A stretch of 64,000 nucleotides of DNA from Mycobacterium sp. ENV421 (GCF_002887815.1 NZ_PDHO01000011.1:62001-126000); one strand, 5' to 3'. Numbered from the stretch's first letter, positions 52,408 through 61,844 are shown. Translations and numbers: made by a program. Notes: a model not told the origin generated them from the letters alone.

Positions 52408-55347
52408 ATGATGCGCCTCAGCAGCAACCTGCGCAGATTCCGCTGGCTGGTGTTCACGTGCTGGTTGCTGGCATTGGTGCCGTCGGTATATCTGGCCCTC
52501 ACCGAGTCCAATCACCTGACCGGTGGTGGCTTCGACGTGGCCGGCTCCCAGTCGCTGCATGTGCAGTATCAGCTCGAGGACCATTTCCCCGACCAGGGTG
52601 CCTCCCCTCTGGCCATGGTGGCCGCTCCTCGCGCCGACGCGAGCTACGCCGACATGAACACCGCCGTCGCGCAGTTGGAGGAGGCGGCCAAGCAGGTTCC
52701 CAGCGTCGTGGTGGTGCCCAACCAGGGTCAGCCCGCACCCGCCCCGGATCGGCCCTACGTGGTGTCGCTGCGGCTGGACTTCAACAACACCGGCGCGGTC
52801 GACGTCGCGCGGCAGCTGCGCCAGAAGATCGGGGTGACCGGCGATCAGCCGGGCCAGATCCAGAACGGCCGGGTCAAGCTCTATGTGATCGGTCAGGGCG
52901 CGCTCGGCGCCGCCGCCCAGACCAGCACCAAACACGACATCGCCGAGGCCGAGCGATGGAACCTGCCGATCGTTCTGATTGTGCTGCTCGCGGTGTTCGG
53001 CTCGCTGGCGGCTGCGGCGGTCCCGCTCCTGCTGGCGGTGTGCACCGTCGTGGTGACCATGGGTGTGGTCTATCTGCTGTCGACCGTGATGAGCATGTCG
53101 GTGTTCGTGACGTCGACGGTGTCGATGTTCGGCATCGCACTGGCCGTCGACTATTCACTGTTCATCCTGATGCGCTACCGCGAGGAACTGCGCGCGGGCC
53201 GAGACCCGCAGCAGGCCGCCGACGCCGCGATGGGCACCTCGGGGCTGGCGGTGTTGCTGTCCGGTCTGACCGTGATCGCCTCGCTGACCGGCATCTACCT
53301 GATCAACACACCGGTGCTGCGGTCGATGGCCACCGGCGCGATCCTGGCCGTGGCGGTCGCGGTGCTGACCTCCACGACATTGACCCCGGCGGTGCTGGCC
53401 ACGTTCGGCAGGCCGGTGGCTCGACGTTCGCGGGCGCTGCAGTGGTCGCGCCGCGCCGAGGCCACCCAATCGCGGTTCTGGACCCGCTGGGTCGGCGAGG
53501 TGATGCGCCGGCCGTGGCTGTCGGCGCTGGGTGCGACGGCGGTGCTCCTGCTGATGGCGGCACCCGCGTTCTCGATGGTGCTCGGCAACAGCATGCAGCG
53601 CCAGTTCCCGGCCACCCATGAGGTCCGCGGCGGGGTGGCCGCGGCCGCCCAGGCACTCGGGCCCGGCGCGCTGGGCCCGGTACGGGTGCTGGTCACCTTC
53701 CCGGGCGGCGCGGCCTCCGACCCGAAGAACGCCGCCGCGCTGGACGCGATCAACACCGAGATCTCGAAGGCGCCCGACGTCGTCTCGGTGTCGACGCCGG
53801 TGTTCGCCGACAACAACAGCAGCGCACTGATCTCGGCGATCCTGTCGGTGGACCCCGAGGACCTCGCCGCCCGCAATTCGATCGACTGGATGCGCAGCCA
53901 CCTCACCGCACTGCCCGCGGCGAAGGGCGCGCAGATCGACGTCGGCGGCCCGACCGCACTGATCAAGGACTTCGACGACCGGGTCGGGCACACCCAACCG
54001 CTGGTGTTCGTGTTCGTCGCGGCGATCGCGTTCGTGATGCTGCTGATCTCGGTGCGGTCGGTGTTCCTGGCCTTCAAGGGCGTGCTGATGACGGTGCTGT
54101 CCGTCGCCGCGGCCTACGGCAGCCTGGTGATGGTCTTCCAGTGGGGCTGGCTGGAGGGGCTGGGCTTCCATCGGATCACCTCGATCGACTCGACGATCCC
54201 GCCACTGGTGCTGGCGATGACGTTCGGCCTGTCGATGGACTACGAGATCTTCCTGCTGACCCGGATCCGGGAGCGCTACGTGCAGGTCGGTGACACCCGT
54301 GACGCCGTCGCCTACGGCGTGTCCACCAGTGCCCGCACGATCACCAGCGCCGCGCTGATCATGATCGCGGTGTTCATCGGGTTCGCGTTCGCCGGCATGC
54401 CGTTGGTCGCCGAGCTGGGGGTGGCGTGTGCGGTGGCCATCGCCGTCGACGCCACGATCGTCCGGCTGATCCTGGTGCCTGCCTTGATGGCGATGTTCGA
54501 CCAGTGGAACTGGTGGCTGCCGGCGTGGCTGGCCCGGATCCTGCCGTCGGTCGACTTCGAGAAGCCGCTGCCCAAGGTCGACCTCGGCGACCTCGTCGTC
54601 ATTCCCGACGACATCTCGTCGCTGGCGCCGCCCGCCGCCGATCTGAAGATGGTGGTCAAGGGCGCGGCCAAGCTGAAGACCTTGGCCCCGGACGCCGTCA
54701 GCGTGGCAGATCCGCTGGCGTTCACGGGATGCAGCGAGCTGGCAGGCAAGGTCAAGGGCAGCGACGACGCCCGCGCCCGCCCGGTCCGCCTCGGCCCGGG
54801 CGGTACGTCGACCGTCAAGCTGATCCGCGGTTACCGCAGCGCGCGGACGTCGACGCCGCGGCCGATCCATCCGGTCACGATGTGGCGGGGACGGCTGGCG
54901 ATCGCTCTCGATGCGTTGGAGACCGGGGCCGCCGGCGACCGGCGCGGCGGCGTGGAGCGGCTCAGCCCGGTGGAGACCACCAACGTCCAGCTGTCGACGG
55001 GTGACCGGCTGCAGATCCCGACGTGTGCGGAGACGCTGCGCATGCAGGCGTTCCTGATCATGTGCCGCAACAGCCGGTCGGATTTCGCCGAGTTCGCCGA
55101 CCTGGTCGGTGGGATGGATACCGAGACCGCCGCGGTGGTACTCGCAGGGATGGACCGGTATTACTGTTCTGGACAACCTAAGCGACAATGGGTGGCGACT
55201 CAGCTGGTCCGCCGGCTGGCCGACCCCGACCCGTCCGATGTCGGCGACGACGAGCGGTGGGCAGGGCCGGAGGGGGCCGCCGAATGGGAGCGGATCAGGC
55301 AGCGTTGCCTTGCGGTGGCGGTGGCGATCCTGGAGGAGGCGAGGTGA
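52408..55347 (+). CDS. mmpL11: MmpL11 heme/lipid transporter
   Basis: A 979-residue RND transporter. The start MMRLSSNLRRFRWLVFTCWLL is typical of MmpL11. Proton-relay motifs are GIALAVDYSLFILMRYREE and LSMDYEIFLLTRIRER. The C-terminal cytoplasmic domain contains SVDFEKPLPKVDLGDLVVIPDD and ends RRLADPDPSDVGDDERWAGPEG...EEAR, as in M. tuberculosis. MmpL11 takes part in heme uptake and in export of monomeromycolyl diacylglycerol and mycolate esters for biofilm. The stop overlaps the next gene's GTG. Confidence 0.97.
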   Translation: MMRLSSNLRRFRWLVFTCWLLALVPSVYLALTESNHLTGGGFDVAGSQSLHVQYQLEDHFPDQGASPLAMVAAPRADASYADMNTAVAQLEEAAKQVPSVVVVPNQGQPAPAPDRPYVVSLRLDFNNTGAVDVARQLRQKIGVTGDQPGQIQNGRVKLYVIGQGALGAAAQTSTKHDIAEAERWNLPIVLIVLLAVFGSLAAAAVPLLLAVCTVVVTMGVVYLLSTVMSMSVFVTSTVSMFGIALAVDYSLFILMRYREELRAGRDPQQAADAAMGTSGLAVLLSGLTVIASLTGIYLINTPVLRSMATGAILAVAVAVLTSTTLTPAVLATFGRPVARRSRALQWSRRAEATQSRFWTRWVGEVMRRPWLSALGATAVLLLMAAPAFSMVLGNSMQRQFPATHEVRGGVAAAAQALGPGALGPVRVLVTFPGGAASDPKNAAALDAINTEISKAPDVVSVSTPVFADNNSSALISAILSVDPEDLAARNSIDWMRSHLTALPAAKGAQIDVGGPTALIKDFDDRVGHTQPLVFVFVAAIAFVMLLISVRSVFLAFKGVLMTVLSVAAAYGSLVMVFQWGWLEGLGFHRITSIDSTIPPLVLAMTFGLSMDYEIFLLTRIRERYVQVGDTRDAVAYGVSTSARTITSAALIMIAVFIGFAFAGMPLVAELGVACAVAIAVDATIVRLILVPALMAMFDQWNWWLPAWLARILPSVDFEKPLPKVDLGDLVVIPDDISSLAPPAADLKMVVKGAAKLKTLAPDAVSVADPLAFTGCSELAGKVKGSDDARARPVRLGPGGTSTVKLIRGYRSARTSTPRPIHPVTMWRGRLAIALDALETGAAGDRRGGVERLSPVETTNVQLSTGDRLQIPTCAETLRMQAFLIMCRNSRSDFAEFADLVGGMDTETAAVVLAGMDRYYCSGQPKRQWVATQLVRRLADPDPSDVGDDERWAGPEGAAEWERIRQRCLAVAVAILEEAR

Positions 55348-55838
55348 CGGTGGCAGCGGAACGCGATGCCTTACCCGCAGCGGCCGCGCAATCATTCATC
55401 GACCCCCGTCCCGTCGAGTTCTGGCCCACGGCCTCGATCCGCGAGGCGCTCGAGAGCGGCGACATCACCGTCTGGCAGCGGATCGTGATGGCCATCAAGC
55501 GAGATCCCTACGGCCGGACCGCCCGCCAGGTCGAGGAAGTGCTCGAACACTCCCAGCCGTACGGCATCTCCAAAGCACTGGCCGAGGTGCTGCTGCGCGC
55601 CCGCAGCCACCTGGAGGCCAACGAGCGCGCCGAGGCCGCCCGGCACGTCCGGTTGCTGCTCGACCGGTCAGGCTTGGCCGAGCAGGAATTCGCCTCCCGG
55701 ATCGGGGTGGCCCAATCGGATCTGGACTCCTACCTCGACGCCACGGTCAGTCCGCCTGCGTCGCTGATGATCCGGATGCGCAGGCTGTCGGACCGGTTCG
55801 CCAAGATGCGCGCCCAGCGCGCGTCCGGCGGAGATTGA
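55344..55838 (+). CDS. Rv0201c-type DNA-binding-like protein
   Basis: A 164-residue protein starting at a GTG that overlaps the mmpL11 stop (GTGA), behind a GAGGAGGCGAG stretch. The C-terminal half (about 108-150) reads FASRIGVAQSDLDSYLDATVSPPASLMIRMRRLSDRF, which looks like an XRE-type helix-turn-helix. The N-terminal half is helical (WQRIVMAIKRDPYGRTARQVEEVLEHSQPYGISKALAEVL). It is always next to mmpL11 as far as I recall. Role unknown; a regulator is possible. Confidence 0.75.
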   Translation: MTVAAERDALPAAAAQSFIDPRPVEFWPTASIREALESGDITVWQRIVMAIKRDPYGRTARQVEEVLEHSQPYGISKALAEVLLRARSHLEANERAEAARHVRLLLDRSGLAEQEFASRIGVAQSDLDSYLDATVSPPASLMIRMRRLSDRFAKMRAQRASGGD

Positions 55839-55842
55839 GCCG

Positions 55843-56262
55843 GTGAATCCGAATTCGGCTGAGCTGGAAGCGATTCTGCGCGACACCCGCACGGTCGCGG
55901 TGGTGGGCGCCTCCGACAATCCGGCCCGGCCGAGCCACGAGGTGTATCAGTATCTGGCGCGGTTCAGCGATTTCGAGCTGTATCCGGTGAACCCGAACAT
56001 CAGTGACATCGACGGCGCCCGAGTCTATCCGTCGCTGGCCGAGTTGCCCGTCGTGCCGGACATGGTCGACGTGTTCCGCCGCCACGACGATCTTCCCGGG
56101 GTACTGGCGGACACGCTCGCGCTGAGCCCGCAGCCGAAATGCCTGTGGCTGCAACAAGGTCTGTGGCATGACGAGGTGGCTGAGCAGGCGCGCGCCGCCG
56201 GGCTGCGCGTCGTGATGGATCGGTGTTTGAAGGTGGACTACGCCAGGCTCATCGGGCGTTGA
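55843..56262 (+). CDS. CoA-binding domain protein (YccU-like)
   Basis: A 139-residue protein that is just a CoA-binding Rossmann domain. It has RTVAVVGASDNPARPSHEVYQYLA, YPVNPNISDIDGARVYPSLAELP, VDVFRRHDD, WLQQGLWHDEVAEQARAAGLRVVMDRCLKVDYARL. The final RCLKVDY with a cysteine is typical of the YccU group. The GTG start is four bases after the preceding stop. Its end overlaps the convergent OmamB gene by 14 bases. Function unknown. Confidence 0.85.
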   Translation: MNPNSAELEAILRDTRTVAVVGASDNPARPSHEVYQYLARFSDFELYPVNPNISDIDGARVYPSLAELPVVPDMVDVFRRHDDLPGVLADTLALSPQPKCLWLQQGLWHDEVAEQARAAGLRVVMDRCLKVDYARLIGR

Positions 56263-56938
56263 TCGGCGAGATGTCGAGCACCAGCCACCGGCCGTCCTGC
56301 TTGGCCAGGCTGACCCGCAACGCCAGTACCGCGGTACTGGGCTGCTGACCCGGCTGGCTTTGGGTGCCCCGCATCACCACCGCCACACTGGCTGCGGTGG
56401 GACCCAGCGCCTCCAGCCCGGCCGACATGGTCTGCGCCGTGGCGGAGATGTTCTTCTTGGCCAGATCCGAAGTGGACTTGCCGAATTCGTTCTTGAACGC
56501 ATCGGCCCGGTCGGGCGCCATGAACGTCGCGGCCCGGTCGATCGACGACATCGGGTCGGCCGGTGTGAACGTCGCGGTGGCTTCGGACGCGGCGGTGGCG
56601 ATGCGCACCACCTCGGCGGAATCGCGGGTGAAATCCCGGTCCGGGCGCGTCCACTGGGTGTAGCCGACGACGACGGTGGCGACCAGCGCCGTGGTGGCCA
56701 GCGCGACCACGGCCAGGCGTAGGCCGGGGCCGTCGTCGTCGGTACCGACGGTCACCGAATCCCGGCGGAACAGCACGATGTTGACGATCACGCCCTCGAC
56801 GATGAGCAGGCACAGCATCGAGCTGACCGCCACCCACCAGAGCGGCCAGCCGAGCACGACACCGATCGCGAGCAGGGCCGCGATGGCGGCCAGTGGTGCC
56901 ACGATGTCGAAGGCCAGGACGCGGGCCAGGTTCCTCAT
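56249..56938 (-). CDS. omamB: Mce-associated membrane protein OmamB (Rv0200-type)
   Basis: A 229-residue protein, the same length as Rv0200. Two helices near the N-terminus (VAPLAAIAALLAIGVVLGWPLWWVAVSSMLCLLIVEGVIV) and a third (LRLAVVALATTALVATVVVGYTQW) precede an extracytoplasmic domain of the Mce-associated type (DFTRDSAEVVRIATAASEATATFTP... VLALRVSLAKQDGRWLVLDISPI). It overlaps omamA by four bases (ATGA). These orphaned Mce-associated proteins support Mce lipid/cholesterol transporters. Confidence 0.83.
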   Translation of the reverse strand: MRNLARVLAFDIVAPLAAIAALLAIGVVLGWPLWWVAVSSMLCLLIVEGVIVNIVLFRRDSVTVGTDDDGPGLRLAVVALATTALVATVVVGYTQWTRPDRDFTRDSAEVVRIATAASEATATFTPADPMSSIDRAATFMAPDRADAFKNEFGKSTSDLAKKNISATAQTMSAGLEALGPTAASVAVVMRGTQSQPGQQPSTAVLALRVSLAKQDGRWLVLDISPINAR

Positions 56939-57522
56939 CGCAGCGACTCCAGCCGCGAGATCATCGGCTTGCCGTCCACATCGGAGACACCAAGCCGCAG
57001 GTTCCAGCGCACGGTCGTGGGTTTGTTGCCGGAGTTCTCGCTGACCGAGGTGGCGATCACCAGCACGGAGTCGGTGCGGGTGGCCAGCTCTGGCGGCAGG
57101 GCAGGCGCCTGCGGGGCCTGACCCGGCTTGGCGTTCAGGTCATGGTGCACCGCTTCGAAGGACACCGACTCGATCTGTCCGGTGGTGCGGGCCTGCAGGG
57201 TGCGGACCACCTCGCGGTAGGGCTTGATGGCGGCTTCGAAATCGGAGTTGAGCTGACCGGCGGTGCCGTCATGCAGTTTCGCCAGGCTGGCGTCGACGTT
57301 GTCGACGTTCATGTTGATCAGAACGCTGGTCCAGTTCGCGGCGGCCGACATCACCTTGGACTGATAGGCCCGCTCGTCGGCGGCGTCGTGGTGCCCGGAC
57401 CAGATCAGTACGCCCAACACGACGGCCGCGACGGCCACCACACCGAGAACGGCGGAGGCGACGCCGTAGCCGGTGAAGGTCCGCTCGTCGGCACCGTCAT
57501 CGGTCGGTTCGGCCTCAGGCAT
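56935..57522 (-). CDS. omamA: Mce-associated membrane protein OmamA (Rv0199-type)
   Basis: 195 residues from the ATG at 57522 (MPEAEPTDDGADERTF). One membrane helix (AVLGVVAVAAVVLGVLIW) is followed by an extracytoplasmic Mce-associated domain with ANWTSVLINMNVDNVDASLAKLHDGTAGQLNSDFEAAIKPY. In M. tuberculosis OmamA stabilises MceG and is needed for cholesterol import by Mce4. It is the first gene of the pair with omamB and is divergent from zmp1. Upstream in-frame codons overlap zmp1 and were not used. Confidence 0.83.
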   Translation of the reverse strand: MPEAEPTDDGADERTFTGYGVASAVLGVVAVAAVVLGVLIWSGHHDAADERAYQSKVMSAAANWTSVLINMNVDNVDASLAKLHDGTAGQLNSDFEAAIKPYREVVRTLQARTTGQIESVSFEAVHHDLNAKPGQAPQAPALPPELATRTDSVLVIATSVSENSGNKPTTVRWNLRLGVSDVDGKPMISRLESLR

Positions 57523-57592
57523 GAAGGCGAGGCTACCGGGCGGCCACCTGCGGGCCGGACGCCGAGGTCGGACCTCTGGTAAGGATGGTTGG

Positions 57593-59569
57593 GTGACGGT
57601 AGAAACGCTGCGCTCGGGTATCGACCTGTCCCATGTCGAAGCCCAGGTTCGCCCCCAAGACGATCTGTTCGGCCACGTCAACGGACGCTGGCTGACCGAG
57701 TACACCATCCCCGGTGACCGGGCCACCGACGGCGCGTTCCGGACCTTGTACGACCAGGCCGAGGAGCACGTGCGCGAGCTCATCACGCAGGCGAGCGGTT
57801 CGGCCGGCACCGATGCGCAGCGGATCGGCGACCTCTATGCCAGCTTCATGGACGCCGAGGCCGTCGAGCGCCGCGGGGTGCAGCCGCTGCTCGACGAGCT
57901 GGCGCACATCGATGCCGCGGCCGATCCGGCTGCGCTAGCCGCGGTGATCGGCTCGCTGCAGCGCACCGGTGTGGGCGGTGGAGTCGGGCTCTACATCGAC
58001 ACCGATTCCAAGAACTCGACGCGTTACCTGCTGCACGTCACGCAGTCGGGTCTCGGTCTGCCGGACGAGTCGTACTACCGCGACGAGCAGCACGCCTCCA
58101 TCCTGGGCGCCTATCCGGCGCATATCGCCGCGATGTTCGCACTCGTCCTGGGCGGCACCGCCGAGGACCACACCGAGCGGGCCGCGCGGATCGTCGCACT
58201 GGAGACCAAACTGGCCGCCGCGCATTGGGATGTCGTCAAGCGCCGCGACGCGGACCTGACCTACAACCTGCGCAACTTCGCCGATCTGCCCGCCGAGGCG
58301 CCCGGCTTCGACTGGGCCGGCTGGATCGGCGCGCAGGGCACCACCCCGGACGTGGTGGCCGAACTGGTTGTGCGCCAACCTGATTACCTCACCGCGTTCG
58401 CCGAGCTGTGGTCGAGTCACGACTTCGCCGACTGGCAGGACTGGGCGCGCTGGCGACTGATCAACGCCAGGGCCGCCTACCTGACCGAGGCGGTGGTGGA
58501 GGCGAACTTCGACTTCTACGGTCGCACCCTGTCCGGCACCGAGCAGATCCGCGAACGCTGGAAGCGGGCGGTGTCGCTGGTGGAGAGCCTGATGGGCGAC
58601 GCTGTCGGACGGCTCTACGTCGAGCGGCATTTCCCGCCGGATGCCAAGGCCCGTATGGACGTACTCGTGGACAACCTGCGCGAGGCCTACCGGGTCAGCA
58701 TCAACGACCTGGAGTGGATGACGCCGGAAACCCGTCAGCGCGCACTCGCCAAACTGGACAAGTTCACCGCCAAGATCGGCTACCCGAAGAAGTGGCGCGA
58801 CTACTCGACGCTGGTGATCGATCGAACTGATCTGTACGGCAATGTGATTCGTGGTGCCGAGGTGGCCCACGACCGGGAACTGGCCAAGCTCGGCGGCCCG
58901 GTCGACCGCGACGAGTGGTTCATGACCCCGCAGACGGTCAACGCCTACTACAACCCCGGCATGAACGAGATCGTGTTCCCCGCGGCGATTCTGCAGCCGC
59001 CGTTCTTCGATGCCGAGGCTGATGACGCGGCGAACTACGGCGGGATCGGCGCCGTGATCGGCCACGAGATCGGTCACGGATTCGACGATCAGGGCGCCAA
59101 GTACGACGGCGACGGCAATCTGGTCGACTGGTGGACTGACCAGGATCGCGCCGAGTTCGGTACGCGCACCAAAGCGCTCATCGAGCAGTACGAGACGTTC
59201 GTGCCGCGTGGGCTCCAGCCGTCTCAGCACGTCAATGGCGCGTTCACCGTCGGCGAGAACATCGGCGACCTGGGCGGGCTGTCGATCGCGCTGCTGGCCT
59301 ACGAGCTGTCGCTGGACGGCAAGGAAGCCCCGGTGATCGACGGGCTGACCGGCCGGCAGCGGGTCTTCTTCGGCTGGGCGCAGGTCTGGCGTACGAAATC
59401 TCGTGAGGCCGAGGCGATTCGACGCCTGGCGACCGATCCGCACTCGCCGCCGGAGTTCCGCTGCAATGGTGTGATCCGCAATATGGACGCGTTCTACGAG
59501 GCGTTCGACGTCAGCGAGGACGACGAACTGTATTTGGAACCCGAACGGCGCGTCCGCATCTGGAGCTAA
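57593..59569 (+). CDS. zmp1: Zinc metalloprotease Zmp1 (M13/neprilysin family)
   Basis: 658 residues from the GTG at 57593 (VETLRSGIDLSHVEAQVRPQDDLFGHVNGRWL). The zinc site is IGHEIGHGFDDQGAKYDGDG (His491, Glu492, His495) with the third ligand in GENIGDLGGLS (Glu555). NAYYNPGMNEIVFPAAILQPPFF is the M13 substrate-binding region. Very close to M. tuberculosis Zmp1, a protease linked to inflammasome control in pathogens. No signal peptide is visible. It is divergent from omamA. Confidence 0.95.
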   Translation: MTVETLRSGIDLSHVEAQVRPQDDLFGHVNGRWLTEYTIPGDRATDGAFRTLYDQAEEHVRELITQASGSAGTDAQRIGDLYASFMDAEAVERRGVQPLLDELAHIDAAADPAALAAVIGSLQRTGVGGGVGLYIDTDSKNSTRYLLHVTQSGLGLPDESYYRDEQHASILGAYPAHIAAMFALVLGGTAEDHTERAARIVALETKLAAAHWDVVKRRDADLTYNLRNFADLPAEAPGFDWAGWIGAQGTTPDVVAELVVRQPDYLTAFAELWSSHDFADWQDWARWRLINARAAYLTEAVVEANFDFYGRTLSGTEQIRERWKRAVSLVESLMGDAVGRLYVERHFPPDAKARMDVLVDNLREAYRVSINDLEWMTPETRQRALAKLDKFTAKIGYPKKWRDYSTLVIDRTDLYGNVIRGAEVAHDRELAKLGGPVDRDEWFMTPQTVNAYYNPGMNEIVFPAAILQPPFFDAEADDAANYGGIGAVIGHEIGHGFDDQGAKYDGDGNLVDWWTDQDRAEFGTRTKALIEQYETFVPRGLQPSQHVNGAFTVGENIGDLGGLSIALLAYELSLDGKEAPVIDGLTGRQRVFFGWAQVWRTKSREAEAIRRLATDPHSPPEFRCNGVIRNMDAFYEAFDVSEDDELYLEPERRVRIWS

Positions 59570-59573
59570 CGCC

Positions 59574-60089
59574 ATGGAAGCTTGGGATGCCATTTGCGCG
59601 CGGCGCAATGTGCGCACGTACACCTCGAACGCGATACCTGGCGACGACATCGACCGGATTCTGGAGGCCGGATGGCGCTCACCCTCGGCGCGCAACAACC
59701 AGCATTGGGATTTCGTGATCGTCACCGATGCGGCCACGCTGCAAGAACTCTCAACGGTCTGGGTCGGCGCCGGCCACATCGCGAAGGCCCGCGCCGCGAT
59801 CGCACTGGTGATTCCCGAACCGCCTGACGAGCGGACGAAGCTCCTCGACCAGTACGACCTGGGCCAGGCCACCATGGCGATGGCGATCGCCGCGACCGAC
59901 CTGGGTATCGGCACCGGACATTCGGCGATCGGCGAACAGGACAAGGCCCGATCGATCCTCGATGTCCCGCCGGGTTATCTGGTCGCCTATCTGCTGGGCC
60001 TCGGCTATCCCGAAGACCGTCCGCTCACACCGATTCGCAAGCCCAACCGTCGCCCGTTCGACGAGGTCGTCCACCGCGGCAGCTGGTAG
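59574..60089 (+). CDS. Nitroreductase family protein
   Basis: A 171-residue FMN-dependent nitroreductase-fold protein. RRNVRTYTSNAIPGDDIDRILEAGWRSPSARNNQHWDFVIV is the FMN-binding N-terminus; QATMAMAIAATDLGIGTGHSAIGE and LLGLGYPEDRPLTPIRKPNRRPFDEVVH complete the family pattern. It starts four bases after zmp1 and is probably co-transcribed. The substrate is unknown. Confidence 0.88.
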   Translation: MEAWDAICARRNVRTYTSNAIPGDDIDRILEAGWRSPSARNNQHWDFVIVTDAATLQELSTVWVGAGHIAKARAAIALVIPEPPDERTKLLDQYDLGQATMAMAIAATDLGIGTGHSAIGEQDKARSILDVPPGYLVAYLLGLGYPEDRPLTPIRKPNRRPFDEVVHRGSW

Positions 60090-60114
60090 GTCAGCGCCCA
60101 GACAGTCGCCCAGG

Positions 60115-60161
60115 CTGTAGTTATCGAGCGAAAGTTCGAGTAAGCAGCACGCTAACTACAG
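60115..60161. terminator. Long inverted repeat between convergent genes
   Basis: Nine-base arms CTGTAGTTA (60115-60123) and TAACTACAG (60153-60161) flank a 29-base loop with a small inner TCGA/TCGA pairing, between the convergent nitroreductase and ArsR genes. The right arm covers the ArsR stop. Probably a shared terminator. Confidence 0.45.
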
Positions 60162-60512
60162 GCTCGGCAAGGGGTCGGCGGCGACCTCGCGGTTGGCGCC
60201 GTCGACCACCGAGGCCAGCAGCCCGGGTAGTACCGCGTCGACTTCGTCTGCGCGCAGCCGCTGATGGGTGAGGCCGCCCACGACCAATCGTTCGAGCAAT
60301 CCGGCTTCGCGCAGGATCTTGAAGTGGTGGGTGGCGGTGGACTTGTTGATGCCGTCGTACAGGGCGCTGCACTGCAGGGGTGCGCCGGCGTTGCGCAGCC
60401 GCCGGACCATCTCCAGCCGGGCCGGATCTTGTAGCGCCGCGAGCACCTGGTGCAGCGGGCCGACCTGATGGACGGGATAGCTGTCGGCAGGGAATGCCTG
60501 CACCTCAACCAC
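60156..60512 (-). CDS. ArsR-family transcription regulator
   Basis: A 118-residue winged-helix repressor. VLAALQDPARLEMVRRLRNAGAPLQCSALYDGINKSTATHHFKILREAGLLERLVVGGLTHQRLR is the ArsR fold with the recognition helix STATHHFKILREAGL. No CVC metal motif is present, so it is probably not a metal sensor. It is divergent from an MFS transporter and two matching palindromes lie in the shared promoter. Control of the transporter is likely. Confidence 0.87.
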   Translation of the reverse strand: MVEVQAFPADSYPVHQVGPLHQVLAALQDPARLEMVRRLRNAGAPLQCSALYDGINKSTATHHFKILREAGLLERLVVGGLTHQRLRADEVDAVLPGLLASVVDGANREVAADPLPSL

Positions 60513-60548
60513 GGTTGTCTCCTGTGTTCGCCGTCACGGCCTGCGAAG

Positions 60549-60601
60549 TTTGATCAACATCAAACCTAGCGTACGCTCGAACGAGTTCGATGACCATCAA
60601 A
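60549..60601. promoter_or_regulatory. Two matching operators between ArsR and MFS genes
   Basis: TTTGATCAACATCAAA (60549-60564) and TTCGATGACCATCAAA (60586-60601) share the form TTYGAT-N4-ATCAAA and are 37 bases apart. They lie in the divergent promoter, consistent with ArsR binding at both. Confidence 0.65.
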
Positions 60602-60617
60602 CTACTCCGGAGTTGTC

Positions 60618-61844
60618 ATGGCCTGTGTGCAGGACACCCCGCCCGCTGACGTCACCGGCCAGCGCTGGGCGTACCCCCTGCTTCTGGTGCTCAGCGGCGT
60701 CGCGCTCGGCGTCTCCGGCCTGCCCGCGCCGCTGTACGGCATCTACGAATCGAACTGGCATCTCTCGCCGCTGGCCACCACCATCGTGTTCGCGGTGTAC
60801 GCCTTCGCCGCCCTGGCGGCGGTGCTGGTGTCCGGCCGCATCTCGGACGTGGTCGGCCGCAAGCCGGTGCTCCTCGGCGCGCTGATCGCACTGATCGCCG
60901 GTCTGGGCATCTTCCTGATCGCCGACAGCATCGAGATGCTGCTACTGGCCCGCACCATCCATGGCGCCGCCGTCGGCTCGATCGTCGTCGCCTCCGCCGC
61001 GGCGCTGCTCGACCTACGGCCGCACCACGGGGTGCGCAGCGGCCAGCTCAGCGGGGTGAGTTTCAACATCGGCATGACGGTGGCGATCGTCGGCTCGTCG
61101 CTGCTGGCGCAGTACGTCGCGCATCCGCTGCGCACCCCCTACGCGGTTGTCGCGGTGGTGTGCGCGATCGTCGGCATCGGTGTGGTGGCGCTGCGGGAAA
61201 CCCACGAAGGCCGCACCGGCGGCCGAATCCGGATCAGCAAACCGGCTGTGCCACAGGCGATCCGTGAGGACTTTTGGTTCGCGGCCCTGGGCGCGATGGC
61301 GTCCTGGTCGGTGCTCGGGGTGCTGCTGTCGCTGTATCCATCGCTGGCCGCGCAGCAGACCCACGTGCACAACCTGGTGTTCGGCGGCGGCGTGGTCGGG
61401 GTGACCGCGTTCTCCGCGGCGATGGCGCAGCTGCTGGCCACCCGACTTCCGGCCCGGCGCTCGGCGGTGATCGGCGACATCGGCATGGCGGTCGCGCTGC
61501 TGCTGACGATCCCGGTGCTGCTCACCCACCGCTGGCCCCTGGTGTTCGCCGCCGCGGCACTACTGGGTACGACCTTCGGACTCGGTTTCGGCGGCTCGCT
61601 GCGCCACCTGTCCGACGTGGTGCCCACGGACCGCCGCGGCGAAACGATGTCGGCGTTCTACCTGCTGGCCTACACCGCGATGGCACTGCCGACGATCGCC
61701 GCGGGCTGGGCTGCCACGAAATGGCCTCTGGCGCAGGTGTTCCCGTGGTTCGCGCTGATCGTGGCGTTGGCCTGCCTGGGTGCTGCGGCAGTCGGCTTCA
61801 GACATGACGTCAGGCCGGCGAGTCCGTCGCGCCCGGCGTCTTGA
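60618..61844 (+). CDS. MFS drug-efflux-type transporter
   Basis: A 408-residue major facilitator with twelve predicted helices. The loop between helices 2 and 3 has GRISDVVGRKPVLLGA and helix 4/5 has ARTIHGAAVGSIVVASAAALLDL. No large loops or extra domains are present. Divergent ArsR regulation and the absence of catabolic neighbours suggest export of a toxic compound; the substrate is unknown. Its 3' end overlaps the convergent esterase gene by 35 bases. Confidence 0.87.
   Translation: MACVQDTPPADVTGQRWAYPLLLVLSGVALGVSGLPAPLYGIYESNWHLSPLATTIVFAVYAFAALAAVLVSGRISDVVGRKPVLLGALIALIAGLGIFLIADSIEMLLLARTIHGAAVGSIVVASAAALLDLRPHHGVRSGQLSGVSFNIGMTVAIVGSSLLAQYVAHPLRTPYAVVAVVCAIVGIGVVALRETHEGRTGGRIRISKPAVPQAIREDFWFAALGAMASWSVLGVLLSLYPSLAAQQTHVHNLVFGGGVVGVTAFSAAMAQLLATRLPARRSAVIGDIGMAVALLLTIPVLLTHRWPLVFAAAALLGTTFGLGFGGSLRHLSDVVPTDRRGETMSAFYLLAYTAMALPTIAAGWAATKWPLAQVFPWFALIVALACLGAAAVGFRHDVRPASPSRPAS

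Noticed and set aside
53155..55395. A 746-codon minus-strand open frame
   Set aside because: Lies opposite mmpL11, whose protein is clearly conserved; His/Arg/Gln-rich translation typical of high-GC antisense frames.
57935..59944. A 669-codon minus-strand open frame
   Set aside because: Opposite zmp1 and the nitroreductase, both with intact catalytic motifs; no recognisable domain.
60577..60590. TCGAACGAGTTCGA as a LexA box
   Set aside because: Arms match but the spacer is two bases rather than four, and it overlaps one of the TTYGAT-N4-ATCAAA sites, which explain the region better.
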